From JBBATK01 sp044228685 (GTDB lineage: Bacteria; Bacteroidota; Ignavibacteria; Kapaibacteriales; NICIL-2), in contig JBGAUL010000016.1 of NCBI GenBank assembly GCA_044228685.1, positions 29,813 through 93,812 of the forward strand: a DNA stretch of 64,000 bases, given 5' to 3'. The position numbers and the translations under genes are program-made. The notes beneath the pieces were generated by a model that did no database searches, was not told the DNA's origin, and worked only from the letters and a program-made list of their open reading frames with translations. Of this stretch, positions 47,911 through 58,700 are shown piece after piece (positions within the stretch are counted from its first letter, which is position 1; each line of letters begins with the position of its first letter).

Positions 47911-49887
47911 ATGTCGAATACCAGCTCTCTTACAAAGTTTCATTGCGTTCGCGTCGCTGCGGTTAGTCCGGATTTGCGCATTGCCGACGTCACCTATAAC
48001 GTCGATGAAATCAAACGCTGCTATTACGACGCTCGCTCACAGAAGGCCCAGTTGATTGTCTTTCCGGAGCTCTGTGTAACGGCGTATTCCTGTGGAGACT
48101 TGTTCTATGAATCGGCACTTCTTGATGCTGCTGAGAGTGCATTGATTGAGCTGGCTGAACTGACAATGAACGACGAAGCGTGTCTTGTGGTTGGAGCACC
48201 ACTTCGTGCTACCGGTCAACTCTATAACTGTGCGGCGGTCTTATCTCATGGCTCTATCGTTGCAATCGTTCCCAAAACCTATTTGCCGAGCTACAATGAG
48301 TTCTACGAAGGACGCTGGTTTGCCTCGTCTTTAGACGCCGTCGGCAAGACAATTCGCGTTGGTGCTGAGGAATATCCCTTCGGAACAAATTTCATCTTTC
48401 ATCAGCAACAGACGGCGTTGAGCACGGCAACGAGCTTCAGCTTTGGCGTTGAAATTTGTGAGGACTTATGGGCAACGAAATCACCGAGCACAGACCAAGC
48501 TCTGGCCGGTGCCCAAATCTTGGTTAACCTTAGTGCAAGTAATGAACTCGTTGGCAAGGCCGATTACCGTCGTGATTTGGTGCGCATGCAATCAGCTCGA
48601 TGTATCTCAGCATATGTCTACTGCTCTGCAGGTGCAATGGAGTCGTCGACCGATGTGGTCTTTGCCGGACACAACCTGCTCTGCGAAAACGGCGTCATGC
48701 TTGCTGAAAGCCAGCGCTTCCGCTTCGACTCACAATGCACCATCGCAGATATAGATGTTGGATCGCTGAACAGCGAACGCATTCGCAATACTACTTTCCG
48801 CTCTGAAGTTGCATCGAAGGAGTTTATTAGCGGACGTATCATCGTTGCCGATCAGCAGGTTGATTCCCTGCTGCGAACAGTGGATCCTTTGCCATTCGTG
48901 CCGTCAAGCGAGGAAGCTCGTCAGCAACGCTGCTCCGAGATACTCGAGTTACAGTGCACTGCTTTGCGCCGCAGAATAATGCACAGTCGTGTGAAGCGAT
49001 TAGTGATTGGAATCAGCGGCGGACTCGACTCAGCGCTGGCCTTGCTGGTGAGTGCGGAGTGCTTTGATCGCATGGGTCGTGACCGCAAAGACATTCTCAC
49101 CGTCTCAATGCCCGGCTTCGGTAGCAGTACTCGTACTCAGAACTTTGCTCGTGAACTGTGTGGCGCGGTTGGATCTGAGTTTAGAGAGATTTCAATTGTT
49201 GCGAGCACACTGCAGCACTTCGCAGATATTCAGCACGATGCATCGAATCACAATGTTGTGTACGAGAATGCACAAGCTCGTGAGCGTACGCAGATTTTGA
49301 TGGACCTCGCCAATGCAGAATCGGCGCTCGTTGTTGGTACCGGCGATTTGTCTGAGATCGCGCTTGGTTGGAACACCTTCAACGGCGACCACATGAGTAT
49401 GTACGCCGTGAATAGTGGTATTCCGAAAACGCTGGTTAAAACAATGGTGCAGTGGTTGTCAGAGCAAGACGGCCACAGCAAATACAAGGACCTCTTGGCA
49501 AGTATTTGCAATCAACCAATTAGTCCGGAACTCTTGCCTCTTGGTGCGGACGGTGAGAGCTCACAGTCGACAGAAGCGAGTATTGGCCCCTACGAGCTTC
49601 ACGACTTTTTCCTCTATCATATGCTTCGTCACCACCGACATCCATCCGAGATTGCTGCCTTGGCGGATATTGCATTCGGTGATACTTACTCTCAAACGGA
49701 AATACTTCAATGGCTACGGGTGTTTTATACCCGCTTTTTCCAGCATCAATTCAAGAGATCGTGCATGCCGGATGGACCGAAGGTGGGGACGATTGCCCTT
49801 TCGCCACGCGGCGACTGGAGAATGCCATCCGATGCTCAAAGTCGTCTTTGGCTCGAAGAATGTGCCCAAATTGAGAGAATTAGCTAA
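47911..49887 (+). CDS. nadE: Glutamine-dependent NAD+ synthase
   Basis: Last step of NAD synthesis, amidating deamido-NAD with ammonia channelled from glutamine. The N-terminal nitrilase-fold glutaminase (1-300) has the catalytic Glu in VFPELCVTAYS, Lys in VPKTYLPSYNEFYE, and Cys in GVEICEDLWA. The C-terminal synthetase has the P-loop VIGISGGLDSALALL, and GTGDLSEIALGWNTFNGDH. Length 658 matches the fused form. No flanking NAD genes. Confidence 0.95.
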   Translation: MSNTSSLTKFHCVRVAAVSPDLRIADVTYNVDEIKRCYYDARSQKAQLIVFPELCVTAYSCGDLFYESALLDAAESALIELAELTMNDEACLVVGAPLRATGQLYNCAAVLSHGSIVAIVPKTYLPSYNEFYEGRWFASSLDAVGKTIRVGAEEYPFGTNFIFHQQQTALSTATSFSFGVEICEDLWATKSPSTDQALAGAQILVNLSASNELVGKADYRRDLVRMQSARCISAYVYCSAGAMESSTDVVFAGHNLLCENGVMLAESQRFRFDSQCTIADIDVGSLNSERIRNTTFRSEVASKEFISGRIIVADQQVDSLLRTVDPLPFVPSSEEARQQRCSEILELQCTALRRRIMHSRVKRLVIGISGGLDSALALLVSAECFDRMGRDRKDILTVSMPGFGSSTRTQNFARELCGAVGSEFREISIVASTLQHFADIQHDASNHNVVYENAQARERTQILMDLANAESALVVGTGDLSEIALGWNTFNGDHMSMYAVNSGIPKTLVKTMVQWLSEQDGHSKYKDLLASICNQPISPELLPLGADGESSQSTEASIGPYELHDFFLYHMLRHHRHPSEIAALADIAFGDTYSQTEILQWLRVFYTRFFQHQFKRSCMPDGPKVGTIALSPRGDWRMPSDAQSRLWLEECAQIERIS

Positions 49888-49967
49888 TTCAACTTCGGAA
49901 ATTCAAGACTTGGTATAAAAGTGACGAAAAGTGCAAAAAAGGCGCGACCCAGTCATTGGTCTGCCGT

Positions 49968-49990
49968 TGATGCATTTTGATAATGCATCA
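49968..49990. repeat. Perfect 9-bp inverted repeat upstream of response regulator
   Basis: Arms TGATGCATT and AATGCATCA are separated by 5 bp (TTGAT), 31 bp before the chosen ATG. It could be an operator or an RNA hairpin. Confidence 0.75.
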
Positions 49991-50020
49991 CTGTCATTTG
50001 ACCACCGTTTTGGAAATACT

Positions 50021-50707
50021 ATGTCATCGAACCGAAGAGCCTCTAAGACAGTCCGCATTGTCCTGGCTGATGATCATGAACTCGTCCGCGTAGGCGTTCG
50101 ACGTCTTCTCCTCACCGATTCCAATATTGACATCGTCGGCGAAGCATCGACTGGCGACGAAGCTGTTTACCTTGCCGAGCAAGAGCGTCCTGATATCGTG
50201 TTCCTCGATGTCCTCATGCCGAACCTCAATGGTATCGAGGCAGCAAAGAAGATCAAACAACAACAGGATAAAGTCCGTGTTGTGATGCTCACAACTTTTG
50301 AAGATCAATACTACTTGGATCAAGCGCTTCAATCAGGAGCTGACGGTTATCTGTCGAAAGAGATTAGTCGTCGTGAGCTTTTGGATGCCGTCGAACAAGT
50401 CATGGATGGCGAGCGCGTTTTCTCGAAAGCCGTGTTGGCTCTCATGCAGGGTAAGTCACCTATTCAATCACAAAGTGCCGGCACACTACCCGTTGGCTTG
50501 ACACGTCGCGAAGAAGAAATTCTCAATCTCGTTGCACAGGGAATGACGAGTCAAGAAATCGCAACCAAGTTGTTTATCTCCCCGCGCACCGTTGAAACAC
50601 ACCGTGCACACTTAATGGATAAGCTTGGAGTTAACAACACAGCAGGTCTTGTACGATTTGCCTTCTTGCACTCATCGTACTTTTCACACTCAGGCGCCAT
50701 GAGCTAA
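50021..50707 (+). CDS. NarL/FixJ-family response regulator (second)
   Basis: Transcription factor of 228 residues. Receiver residues are D17-D18, phospho-acceptor D63 in VFLDVLMPNLNG, and K in GYLSKEISRR. The LuxR-type helix-turn-helix starts LTRREEEILNLVAQGM and includes SPRTVETHRAHLMDKLGV. The frame opens at GTG 49931, but ATG 50021 matches the domain start; the longer form would include the inverted repeat at 49968-49990. No kinase is adjacent. Only its general design is shared with the regulator at 3646. Confidence 0.92.
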   Translation: MSSNRRASKTVRIVLADDHELVRVGVRRLLLTDSNIDIVGEASTGDEAVYLAEQERPDIVFLDVLMPNLNGIEAAKKIKQQQDKVRVVMLTTFEDQYYLDQALQSGADGYLSKEISRRELLDAVEQVMDGERVFSKAVLALMQGKSPIQSQSAGTLPVGLTRREEEILNLVAQGMTSQEIATKLFISPRTVETHRAHLMDKLGVNNTAGLVRFAFLHSSYFSHSGAMS

Positions 50708-50739
50708 GATCGCACACGTTGTTAGTGATGGTTGATAGC

Positions 50740-52191
50740 CTATTCGAACATGTTACCTGGACTCAACATCATTGTTGGGTCCAGCGTCGTTTTAACCCGC
50801 TTCATCTCCTCAATTACCTGACCTCCCCACATCTGTCGCAAGTACTTGCGTTTCAATTTGCCAATGCCGTGTTCAGCTGATACTGTGCCGTCCAATGCCA
50901 GACCTTTGCTAATGCAAGCATCGTAGACTTCGAGTGATTGTTCGTAGCTGAGCTGCGCACTGCTAAAGATATTGGCGTGTAAGTGACAGTTGCCAATATG
51001 ACCGAAGAGCACATATTCAGCATTATTCGCGGCGAAGATGTCTTGGTAGAATTGAAAGAACTCACGGAAATTCTTCTGTGGAACAGCAATGTCGGTACCA
51101 ACTTTTGACTGACGATTAGTTGAGATTTTCTCGTACACGGCGCTTGGTAAGGCGTGACGAAAGGCACGGAATTCTGCATGCCGTCGATCATCGTTTGCTA
51201 TCCAACACTGATCGGCAATCTTCGAATAGCGCTGGATAAAATCCATCCAACGATCAAAGGTTTGATCTTCGTTCTCCGCTAAGTATTCTTGCTCCATCCA
51301 TAACGCTGCTTTGGCATCGGACGGAATACTCGGATATGATGAAGAGATAAAATGCAATGCATGTTCGTCGAAGAACTCAACCAGTCGTGGCGAGATGGGT
51401 CCGTTGGATGTCGCTGATGGACGCAGCTCTTCAACCGCACTCAAAACGTCTTCGTAGCTCGTGCAAAACATGATGACGCCCAGCAGTCGCTCAGGCGCAT
51501 CGACGATGCGGAGCTGTGCTTCGCTAATGACGCCTAATGTACCTTCAGAGCCGACAAACAAATCCACAGCATCAAGATCCGGAGCTGAATAATATCCGGC
51601 AGCGTGTTTGGAGGTTTGTGGAAGGTGAATTTTCGGGAGCACTACGTTATATTCGCGACCACTTTCAGACACCATGTGTAGGTTATAATCTTTGGCTTTG
51701 AATTGACCGCGGTGCAGAGCTAGTACGTCAGAATTAGCCAGGACAACGCGCAATGCTTGCACATATCGTCGTGTCGGACCGTATCGAAAGGTTCTCGCCC
51801 CAGACGCGTTCGTAGCCAAGGTTCCTCCCAACGCAGCACTCCACTCGGTTGGATCCGGTGGGTACAACTTCCCCTCGGCACTAACGAGCGCTTGAAAATC
51901 ATGCATGCTTAGTCCGGGCTGGACAGTTGCCCGCATTGCTGCCAAGTCGAATGTGCAGTTCTGCATGCGTTCAAGGGACAAACAGATGCCATCTTGGGCG
52001 ACACGTCCGCCCACCAGACCAGTTCCGTTACCGGAAATACTCAGGTGTTCGGCTCGTCGTTGACAATCTGCTATAAGGTCTCGAACATCCTGTTCGGATT
52101 CTGCTAGAGCCACAGCTCGGACAGCGCCGCGGGTATTTGAAGCATCGGTTTGGTACGATTCGATCGAGTCTTTTTCTTCAAGAATTTTCAT
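50740..52191 (-). CDS. FAD-binding oxidase, GlcD/D-lactate dehydrogenase type
   Basis: Flavoprotein of the PCMH/FAD-oxidase C family (483 residues) that oxidises 2-hydroxyacids such as glycolate or D-lactate. The FAD-binding domain has SISGNGTGLVGGRV, EWSAALGGTLATNASGARTFRYG and VGSEGTLGVISEAQLR; the C-terminal cap has FGHIGNCHLHANI and TVSAEHGIGKLKR. The frame runs on to 52356, but ATG 52191 (MKILEEKDSIES) matches homologues and leaves about 100 bp of divergent promoter with the OmpA-like gene. There is no fused iron-sulfur domain and no GlcE/GlcF genes nearby. Confidence 0.9.
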   Translation of the reverse strand: MKILEEKDSIESYQTDASNTRGAVRAVALAESEQDVRDLIADCQRRAEHLSISGNGTGLVGGRVAQDGICLSLERMQNCTFDLAAMRATVQPGLSMHDFQALVSAEGKLYPPDPTEWSAALGGTLATNASGARTFRYGPTRRYVQALRVVLANSDVLALHRGQFKAKDYNLHMVSESGREYNVVLPKIHLPQTSKHAAGYYSAPDLDAVDLFVGSEGTLGVISEAQLRIVDAPERLLGVIMFCTSYEDVLSAVEELRPSATSNGPISPRLVEFFDEHALHFISSSYPSIPSDAKAALWMEQEYLAENEDQTFDRWMDFIQRYSKIADQCWIANDDRRHAEFRAFRHALPSAVYEKISTNRQSKVGTDIAVPQKNFREFFQFYQDIFAANNAEYVLFGHIGNCHLHANIFSSAQLSYEQSLEVYDACISKGLALDGTVSAEHGIGKLKRKYLRQMWGGQVIEEMKRVKTTLDPTMMLSPGNMFE

Positions 52192-52290
52192 CACATTACA
52201 TCGATAAGATCCAGCCCAAGAACAATCACAGTCTGTTTTGTCAATGGGTACGATATTTGTATCAAAATTAGTCAACATGGATTGGTTGTT

Positions 52291-54234
52291 ATGAGATATC
52301 GCGTAGTCGTTGTTTTCCTTTGTTTGGGATTGCTTTGCAACTCCCTTCGAGCTCAAGCACAGCAGCCCTCAGAATGGATGGCGATACATGCGCGTGCCGG
52401 ATTTGGATACAACATCCATAGCTCCGAGCTCAGCAACTTTGAAGGGGTTGCCGACTGCGGCATTTTTACCAAAGGAACAAGTCTTCATGCAGAAGGATCG
52501 TTGACCCTCGAGGTTGCACTATCGAAGACCCTCTTTCTTGGTCTTGGAGCACGTTACACCGACCGCAGTGCCGTCATCTTTGCAGACAACACGTCCGCAC
52601 CAGCACTCGATGTGACGAAGCAGAGCGGAGTCGACGTCGTATTTGAGAATACCATTAGTACAACTCTCCGCTCAATTGATATTCTCCCCGAGATTCGTTG
52701 GCAGTGCTCTCGTATTGGAACCGGCATCCAACGACTAAGTCTTGGCGCTGTAGCTGTGTTTGCTTCGAGTCCAACTTTTCTTCAGCAGCAGCGCATCGTC
52801 TCTCCTGAGAATGCGGTGTACAAATCCAACAATCAACAAACGGTAACTTTATCCAAAGGAACGCAAGCGATATCTAGCATTAATTCTCCGATAATTGGAG
52901 TTAGTGCAGGGGTTGAGAACATGTTGCCGATGGGACCCAACACGAGCTTCACACAGCAACTTCAAGCAGAGTATTTGTTGAGCGATGTTGTTAGTTCAGC
53001 GTCGTGGAAAGTCCTTAGCATTCGCTTTGATATTGGTCTTCGCTTTGCCCTCAACAACTCGCCCGCCGTCGTGCGCGCACCGGAACCTCCGCCTCCGCCC
53101 GTACCAACGCCGGACAAGCCACCGGTCATTGTGCAGGAAAAGCAAGATCCGGTAAAGCCAACGCCTATACTGCGCGCCAGTATTGATTCCGTCGACTTGC
53201 ATCTGCAAACCGGAAACGAGCTGCGTGCATCCATACCCTTGGTGAATGTTGTGTTCTTCGATCAGAATTCAGCAGTGATTCCGGAACGCTACTACAAGAA
53301 GGCTGATCAAGTACAACAAAGCGATGACGCATTTGAGTTCCATCGCGCTATTCTCTTTAGCGTGGCAAGAATCATGAGCGCCAATCCCAATGCAACTGTC
53401 ACTTTGGAAGCTGCAACCTCCGGTTCCGATGAGCACGATGGATTGAGCTTGGCTACACAAAGAGCTCAGGCAGTACGTGAGGCACTCGTCGCCGCAGGTG
53501 TTGACGCTTCACGTATCAGCACTCGGGCACTATTGAATCCGCGCATTGCATCCAATGCGGAGTATGCGCAGGGTCGCGAAGAAAACCGACGCGTCGACAT
53601 CATCCTCAACAACGCTCCACTGCAAGAGTACGTAGCAACGCAAAAATTTGCGCAGCTCATTGGCTCCTACAAACAACACGTCGAGCTCGAGTACTTTGAA
53701 AGTGGCGAAGCGCGTGTACGCTCGAACGTTGCGAAGGAAGAGATTTACACAAAGAGCGAATCACGTCGCGTAGAGGTCAATCAACGTTTGAATAAAGACA
53801 ACGGTAGCTTTACACTCGAACTGAACGCCACCGCTCCTCCATTTCTCATTGCACGCGATGAAGTCGCACTTGATCTTGCATCATTACGTCGCGAAAATAT
53901 CGTGCTGAACCTACAAGCCTTTGATGCCATTCTTCGATTTGATTACAACAGCAGCGAATTCTCGCAAGCCAATAAAGAGCTTTTACGTCAGCTGGTTGAA
54001 GCGCTTCCTGCAGGCTCGACCATTGAGATCCTTGGTAGTGCCGATGCCCTGGGTGATGAAGCCAGCAATCGTCAGTTGTCTGAGCGTCGCGCTGCCTCGA
54101 CAGAAAGCTTTATCAAGTCGATCTCCGGATCAAAATTCAAACTGGCGAGTTCTGTTTCAACGCAGAAGTTCGATGAATCAAGACCTGAAGGACGTTTTCT
54201 GAATCGCTCGATTCGCATCCGAGTACGAGATTAA
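52291..54234 (+). CDS. OmpA-like protein: beta-barrel plus two OmpA domains (copy 2)
   Basis: Outer-membrane protein of 647 residues. A signal peptide (VVVVFLCLGLLCNSLRAQA) leads to a barrel of about 240 residues, then a proline-rich linker (PEPPPPPVPTPDKPP) that could span periplasm. Module one (residues of about 325-450) has LVNVVFFDQNSAVIP, LATQRAQAVREALVAAGVD and ENRRVDIIL; module two at the C-terminus has ILRFDYNSSEFSQAN, GSADALGDEASNRQLSERRA and LNRSIRIRVRD. Same plan as the gene at 44491 but with clearly different sequence. The start at ATG 52291 is chosen for its signal peptide; the frame is open to 52150. Confidence 0.88.
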   Translation: MRYRVVVVFLCLGLLCNSLRAQAQQPSEWMAIHARAGFGYNIHSSELSNFEGVADCGIFTKGTSLHAEGSLTLEVALSKTLFLGLGARYTDRSAVIFADNTSAPALDVTKQSGVDVVFENTISTTLRSIDILPEIRWQCSRIGTGIQRLSLGAVAVFASSPTFLQQQRIVSPENAVYKSNNQQTVTLSKGTQAISSINSPIIGVSAGVENMLPMGPNTSFTQQLQAEYLLSDVVSSASWKVLSIRFDIGLRFALNNSPAVVRAPEPPPPPVPTPDKPPVIVQEKQDPVKPTPILRASIDSVDLHLQTGNELRASIPLVNVVFFDQNSAVIPERYYKKADQVQQSDDAFEFHRAILFSVARIMSANPNATVTLEAATSGSDEHDGLSLATQRAQAVREALVAAGVDASRISTRALLNPRIASNAEYAQGREENRRVDIILNNAPLQEYVATQKFAQLIGSYKQHVELEYFESGEARVRSNVAKEEIYTKSESRRVEVNQRLNKDNGSFTLELNATAPPFLIARDEVALDLASLRRENIVLNLQAFDAILRFDYNSSEFSQANKELLRQLVEALPAGSTIEILGSADALGDEASNRQLSERRAASTESFIKSISGSKFKLASSVSTQKFDESRPEGRFLNRSIRIRVRD

Positions 54235-54372
54235 TTGTCCGAGTCCATCGAGCCGTTTGCCAATCTGCGTTGCTTTTGTTCGTCATTAGACTTGATGTTA
54301 TTTAGTCGCTGCTCTATCAAAGCGACGGTGCTCAATGTGCAACGGTATTTTTCGTGCAATTAGTGTACAGCT

Positions 54373-55689
54373 ATGAATCTCCAAAAGCTCACCTTAAAAT
54401 CGCAAGAGGCTATACAGAAGGCCCAGGAAATCGCGACAGGATATAACAACCAGTCGTTGGAGCCTATGCACCTCTTGGCTGCTCTGGTCCAAGATTCTCA
54501 AGGTATTATTCCGGGAATTCTCCAGACCATTGGCGCTAATCTCAACTATGTAAAGGTGAAGATTAATGAAGGACTCGAGGCCTTGCCAAAAGTTGGCGGT
54601 GCGCAGAGTGGATCCTTCGTCTCTGCCGGACTCTCCACCGTGCTGGAACAAGCCTTTAAGGAAGCCAATCAGTTAAAAGACGAATTCGTCAGCGTTGAGC
54701 ATTTGCTCTTGGCTATGGCGGATCAAAAATCAAGTGCCCAGCAGATTCTGCGTGATCAGGGTGTCTCTCGTGACACCATTCTCAGAGTGCTGCAAGACTT
54801 CCGTAAGAATACTCGAGTCACCGATCAAAATCCTGAAGACAAATACCAAGCATTGCAACGCTATGGTCGCGTACTGAACGATGCTGTTCGAAAAGGAAAA
54901 ATCGATCCCGTTATCGGCCGAGAGGATGAAGTTCGACGTGTCCTTCAAGTCTTGTCACGTCGTACTAAAAACAACCCGGTTCTCATTGGCGAACCAGGCG
55001 TCGGTAAAACCGCCATCGTCGAAGGTATTGCTCAACGCATCGTGAGTGGCGACGTGCCTGAATCGCTGCGCTCAAAAACAGTAGTCGCACTAGACATGGG
55101 AGCCTTAGTCGCCGGCACTCAGTTTCGTGGACAATTCGAAGAGCGTCTCAAAGCCGTGGTAAAAGAAGTTGCCGATGCTGCTGGTGAGATCATCCTCTTT
55201 ATTGACGAGCTGCATACACTGATAGGCGCCGGTGCTTCACAAGGAAGCATGGATGCGGCAAATATTTTGAAGCCGGCATTGGCACGCGGTGAGTTGCGCT
55301 GTATTGGAGCGACGACTCTCGATGAATTCCAGAAGTATATTGAGAAAGACGCTGCGCTCGAACGTCGTTTTCAAAAGGTTTTGGTTGAAGAGCCGAGCGT
55401 CGAAGACACCATCTCTATTCTGCGTGGTTTGAAGGAACGTTACGAAGTTCACCATGGCGTGCGTATAACAGACGGAGCCATCGTTGCGGCTGCGCAGTTA
55501 TCGCATCGATACATCACGGATCGCTTCCTTCCTGACAAAGCCATTGATCTTATAGATGAAGCCGCATCGAAGTTGCGTATTGAGATTGACTCACTCCCCG
55601 AGGAACTCGATACAGTCGAACGGAAGATCCGTCAATTGGAAATCGAACGAGAAGCTCTGCTTAGAGAGTTAACTATAGACCAAGTCTAA
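54373..55689 (+). CDS. clpB: ClpB-like AAA+ protein ending after the first ATPase domain
   Basis: Disaggregase-like protein of only 438 residues; full ClpB has about 860. The N-domain (1-145) begins MNLQKLTLKSQEAIQKA. NBD1 is complete: Walker A GEPGVGKTAI, Walker B IILFIDELHTLIG, arginine finger block DAALERRFQKV and sensor LPDKAIDLIDEAASKLR. The sequence continues into the start of the middle domain (QLEIEREALLRE), then reads LTIDQV and stops. The coiled-coil M-domain, NBD2 and C-terminal domain are missing, and a strong terminator comes 47 bp later. I see no decay inside the remaining part. It is either a natural half-ClpB or a clean deletion. Confidence 0.88.
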   Translation: MNLQKLTLKSQEAIQKAQEIATGYNNQSLEPMHLLAALVQDSQGIIPGILQTIGANLNYVKVKINEGLEALPKVGGAQSGSFVSAGLSTVLEQAFKEANQLKDEFVSVEHLLLAMADQKSSAQQILRDQGVSRDTILRVLQDFRKNTRVTDQNPEDKYQALQRYGRVLNDAVRKGKIDPVIGREDEVRRVLQVLSRRTKNNPVLIGEPGVGKTAIVEGIAQRIVSGDVPESLRSKTVVALDMGALVAGTQFRGQFEERLKAVVKEVADAAGEIILFIDELHTLIGAGASQGSMDAANILKPALARGELRCIGATTLDEFQKYIEKDAALERRFQKVLVEEPSVEDTISILRGLKERYEVHHGVRITDGAIVAAAQLSHRYITDRFLPDKAIDLIDEAASKLRIEIDSLPEELDTVERKIRQLEIEREALLRELTIDQV

Positions 55690-55736
55690 GGACGCCTTCT
55701 GCGAATTGTAGGATAGTTTAAAGACGAACGTAAAAT

Positions 55737-55772
55737 GAAAACGGGAGCCGACATTGTCAGCTCCCGTTTTTC
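55737..55772. terminator. Bidirectional terminator between clpB and the Ig-repeat gene
   Basis: A perfect stem GAAAACGGGAGC/GCTCCCGTTTTTC with an inner GACA/TGTC stem lies between convergent genes, with T and A tracts at both ends. Confidence 0.9.
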
Positions 55773-55790
55773 ATCGTAGGAGAGGTGTAC

Positions 55791-58700
55791 CTAACGAATA
55801 ACGACGACTTGTGTTCTCAATACACTTCCGCTGGCGCTTATCAATTGAACTTGATAACTACCGCTTGGAATTTGCATTGCAGCAAAGTCGAGATTGATGC
55901 TGTAATCGCCGGCTGAGTAATCCGTCGAAGCTTGTAGTATAGTTGTGCGACCGCTAATGTCTACCAATCGAATCTCTAATCTTTCAGCTTGACTCAATGA
56001 GAAGTCCACATGTGCAGAATTGGAAGCAGGATTTGGAGATACTGCTTTGAGCGTAATGCCATCGCGTTGATCGTTGCTTACATCAGAGACGCCATTAACA
56101 AGAACAAGAGCGTTGTCAGAAATTGCGCTACCGCAATCACCTGCTACTCGAACATTGTACATACCTGCATCGTTGGCACCTACCAGTTTTTGATAGACCG
56201 CATCAGTTGCGCCATTGATTGCTCTGCCATTGAGATACCATTGGTATTGCAGATGTGAACCACTGACGACAACGCGAAGTGCCAAGGCTTGTCCTGTATT
56301 CAAGACGGTTTGCGCTTGTGGCTGTGCACTAATGACGGTAGAGTGCATCACTGTTACATTAGCTATGTTCTGCACCGTATTGGAGCAACCATTGCTAACG
56401 CGAACTGAATAACTGCCTGATGCAGCTGCTTGGATTGAATACTCAATGTATTGACGATCGACTGCACCTTCGATAACTGCACCATTTAAGTACCATTGAT
56501 ACTGCAAATCGTTTCCACTGATCGTAGCTGCAGTAAGTGTGAAGTAGGTGCTTTCGCAACTTTGAATCTGTTGATTCAAAATTGAAGGATCGATTTTCGG
56601 TACTGTTAATGCTTTGACACTAATTGTGCGCGAATAGACGCTGACTTTTTCTCCCAGGACCATTGCGACATAGTATGCTCCGTCATCTGCTGAGCTAAGA
56701 TTAGCTAGGTGCAAGGTCTGTTTGTTTTGACCTGCGAGAACTTGACCATTCTTGTACCATTGATAACGCATCGAAATGTCTTGTGTTGTGCGAGCACTGA
56801 TGGCTATGTCGACACTCGAACCAATACACTGATGAACATCACTTGGCTGCGCATCAATAACAATCGGTGGTAATGTGATGCTTGCGTTATCGCTTATGAC
56901 ATCACCGCATGCACCGTGAACTCTGCAATAGTAATAGTACGGAACGTCATTTTCTTGTACCGAACGAATGCGAAGTTGAGGGGTTGTGCTACCTTCAAAA
57001 CGTGCATCGTCTGACAGCATCGTGGTTCCGCGATACCATTGATACGTTCTATACAAGTCATCAGTATTGCCGGTACCATTGGTCTCAACAAAGAAAACTG
57101 CTTCGCCATTGATTGCTGCAATTACATTGGTTGGTTGTTTGGTTATTGCAGTTGCAGGAATGACGTTGACGACTACTTCTTCACTGTTGATTGGATCGAT
57201 TGAACATTCGATCGGTCCAAACACTTGACAACGATAACGTCCACTTTGGAAAGTTTGAGCTGCGAGAATTTGAAGCTCGGCACCGGTTTGATTTTCTAAG
57301 AGCTGGTCATTGAAGAACCATTTGTACTGTCCAACAGAACCGCTTGCTTCGATATCCAGTGTCAAGTTTGCTCCACTGCAAATCGTCATAGCTTTTGGTT
57401 GTTGTTCAATGCGAGCCGGTGACAGAACAGTAACTTCCATCGGCATACTGCTCAGATTTGTACAAGCATCTGTCAAATCAAGTTGATAGATACCGCTTGC
57501 ATTTTCTTGAAGAGCATCAATGACAAGTGTTGGAGTCGTTGCGCTTGGATTGTCTACGATTGCTTCGCCATTAAAGGTCCATTGATACATAGGATAACGT
57601 CCAACTGCATCAACGTGCAAAGTCAAAGGAGCACCTTTACACAACGAGACACCACTACTTTGACCTTCGATTGCCAGTGCATCGAACACTTCGAGGCTAA
57701 CGCGTTCTGTGTACACAGAGCCTTCGTTGCAGGCGTTGGAGACAACGAGATCATAGATAGCTGCATCAGATGCATCAACAGATGGCAACAGAAGTTGGGC
57801 TGTGTTTGCACTTGCATTTTCAACGATGGCTTCGCCGTTCTTTCTCCACTGGAGAATCACGTTCGAACCAATGACTTGAGCACTGAACTGTACATCGTGT
57901 CCTAAGCAAACAGATTGCGAAACCGGTTGATCAGTAATCTGAGGATTCATTTGCAATTGCACACTCACTGAAGAACTGAGAATTGTTCCTGAACCGCAGC
58001 GTGAGCTAATGAGACAATCATACATTCCAATGTGAGTGTCGTCCAATGACTCGATGAACAGACTTGCTTCGTTTGCCGTCTTGTTTTCAAGAATTGGCAT
58101 TCCGTTCAAGCGCCATTGATATTGAACGCCGGCGCCTTCAGCTTCCACTTGGAGACTCAACGATGATCCACGGCAAAGAAGAAGGTCTTGTGAGTTCAGA
58201 TCACTTACGAGATTTGGGTTTTCTGACAGTGCTAGATTACACGTTATTGTTGAGATCGGTCCGTCGGAACACATACCATACACTTCGCAACGATAGCTAG
58301 CGACGTCGGCAGCACTAACGGCCGGCAGATAGAGACTACTAGTTTGTGAAGATTCAGATTCAATCGCTACATCATTCTTGAACCACTGATACACGAGATT
58401 GTCGCCACTAGCACTGAAGCTCAAGGTGACATCCTCGCCGTTACATGCCCATAGATTCTGCGATAAGTCTTGAAGGATTTGCGGACTGTTCATAACCTCG
58501 AAGGTTACACTTCCCTCGACTGAGCCAAAGCTCTGATCGCCGTCCATAACGCTAACGAGTGAATAGGTCGTAGTTAACTCGGGATATACTTGGATGGATA
58601 CAAAACGTGATTCGCTGAAGACCGTGTTTTCGTACATACCGTCGCTATAGACGAGCTCAAAAGGAGCCTGTCCTTGAATAACAACAGACAGAACTGCGTA

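Noticed and set aside
47613..47966. 117-codon frame spanning the photolyase/nadE junction
   Set aside because: It overlaps two well-supported genes in another frame and has no recognisable product.
52150..52356. Apparent overlap of divergent GlcD-type and OmpA-like genes
   Set aside because: It vanishes when the supported starts (52191 and 52291) are used.
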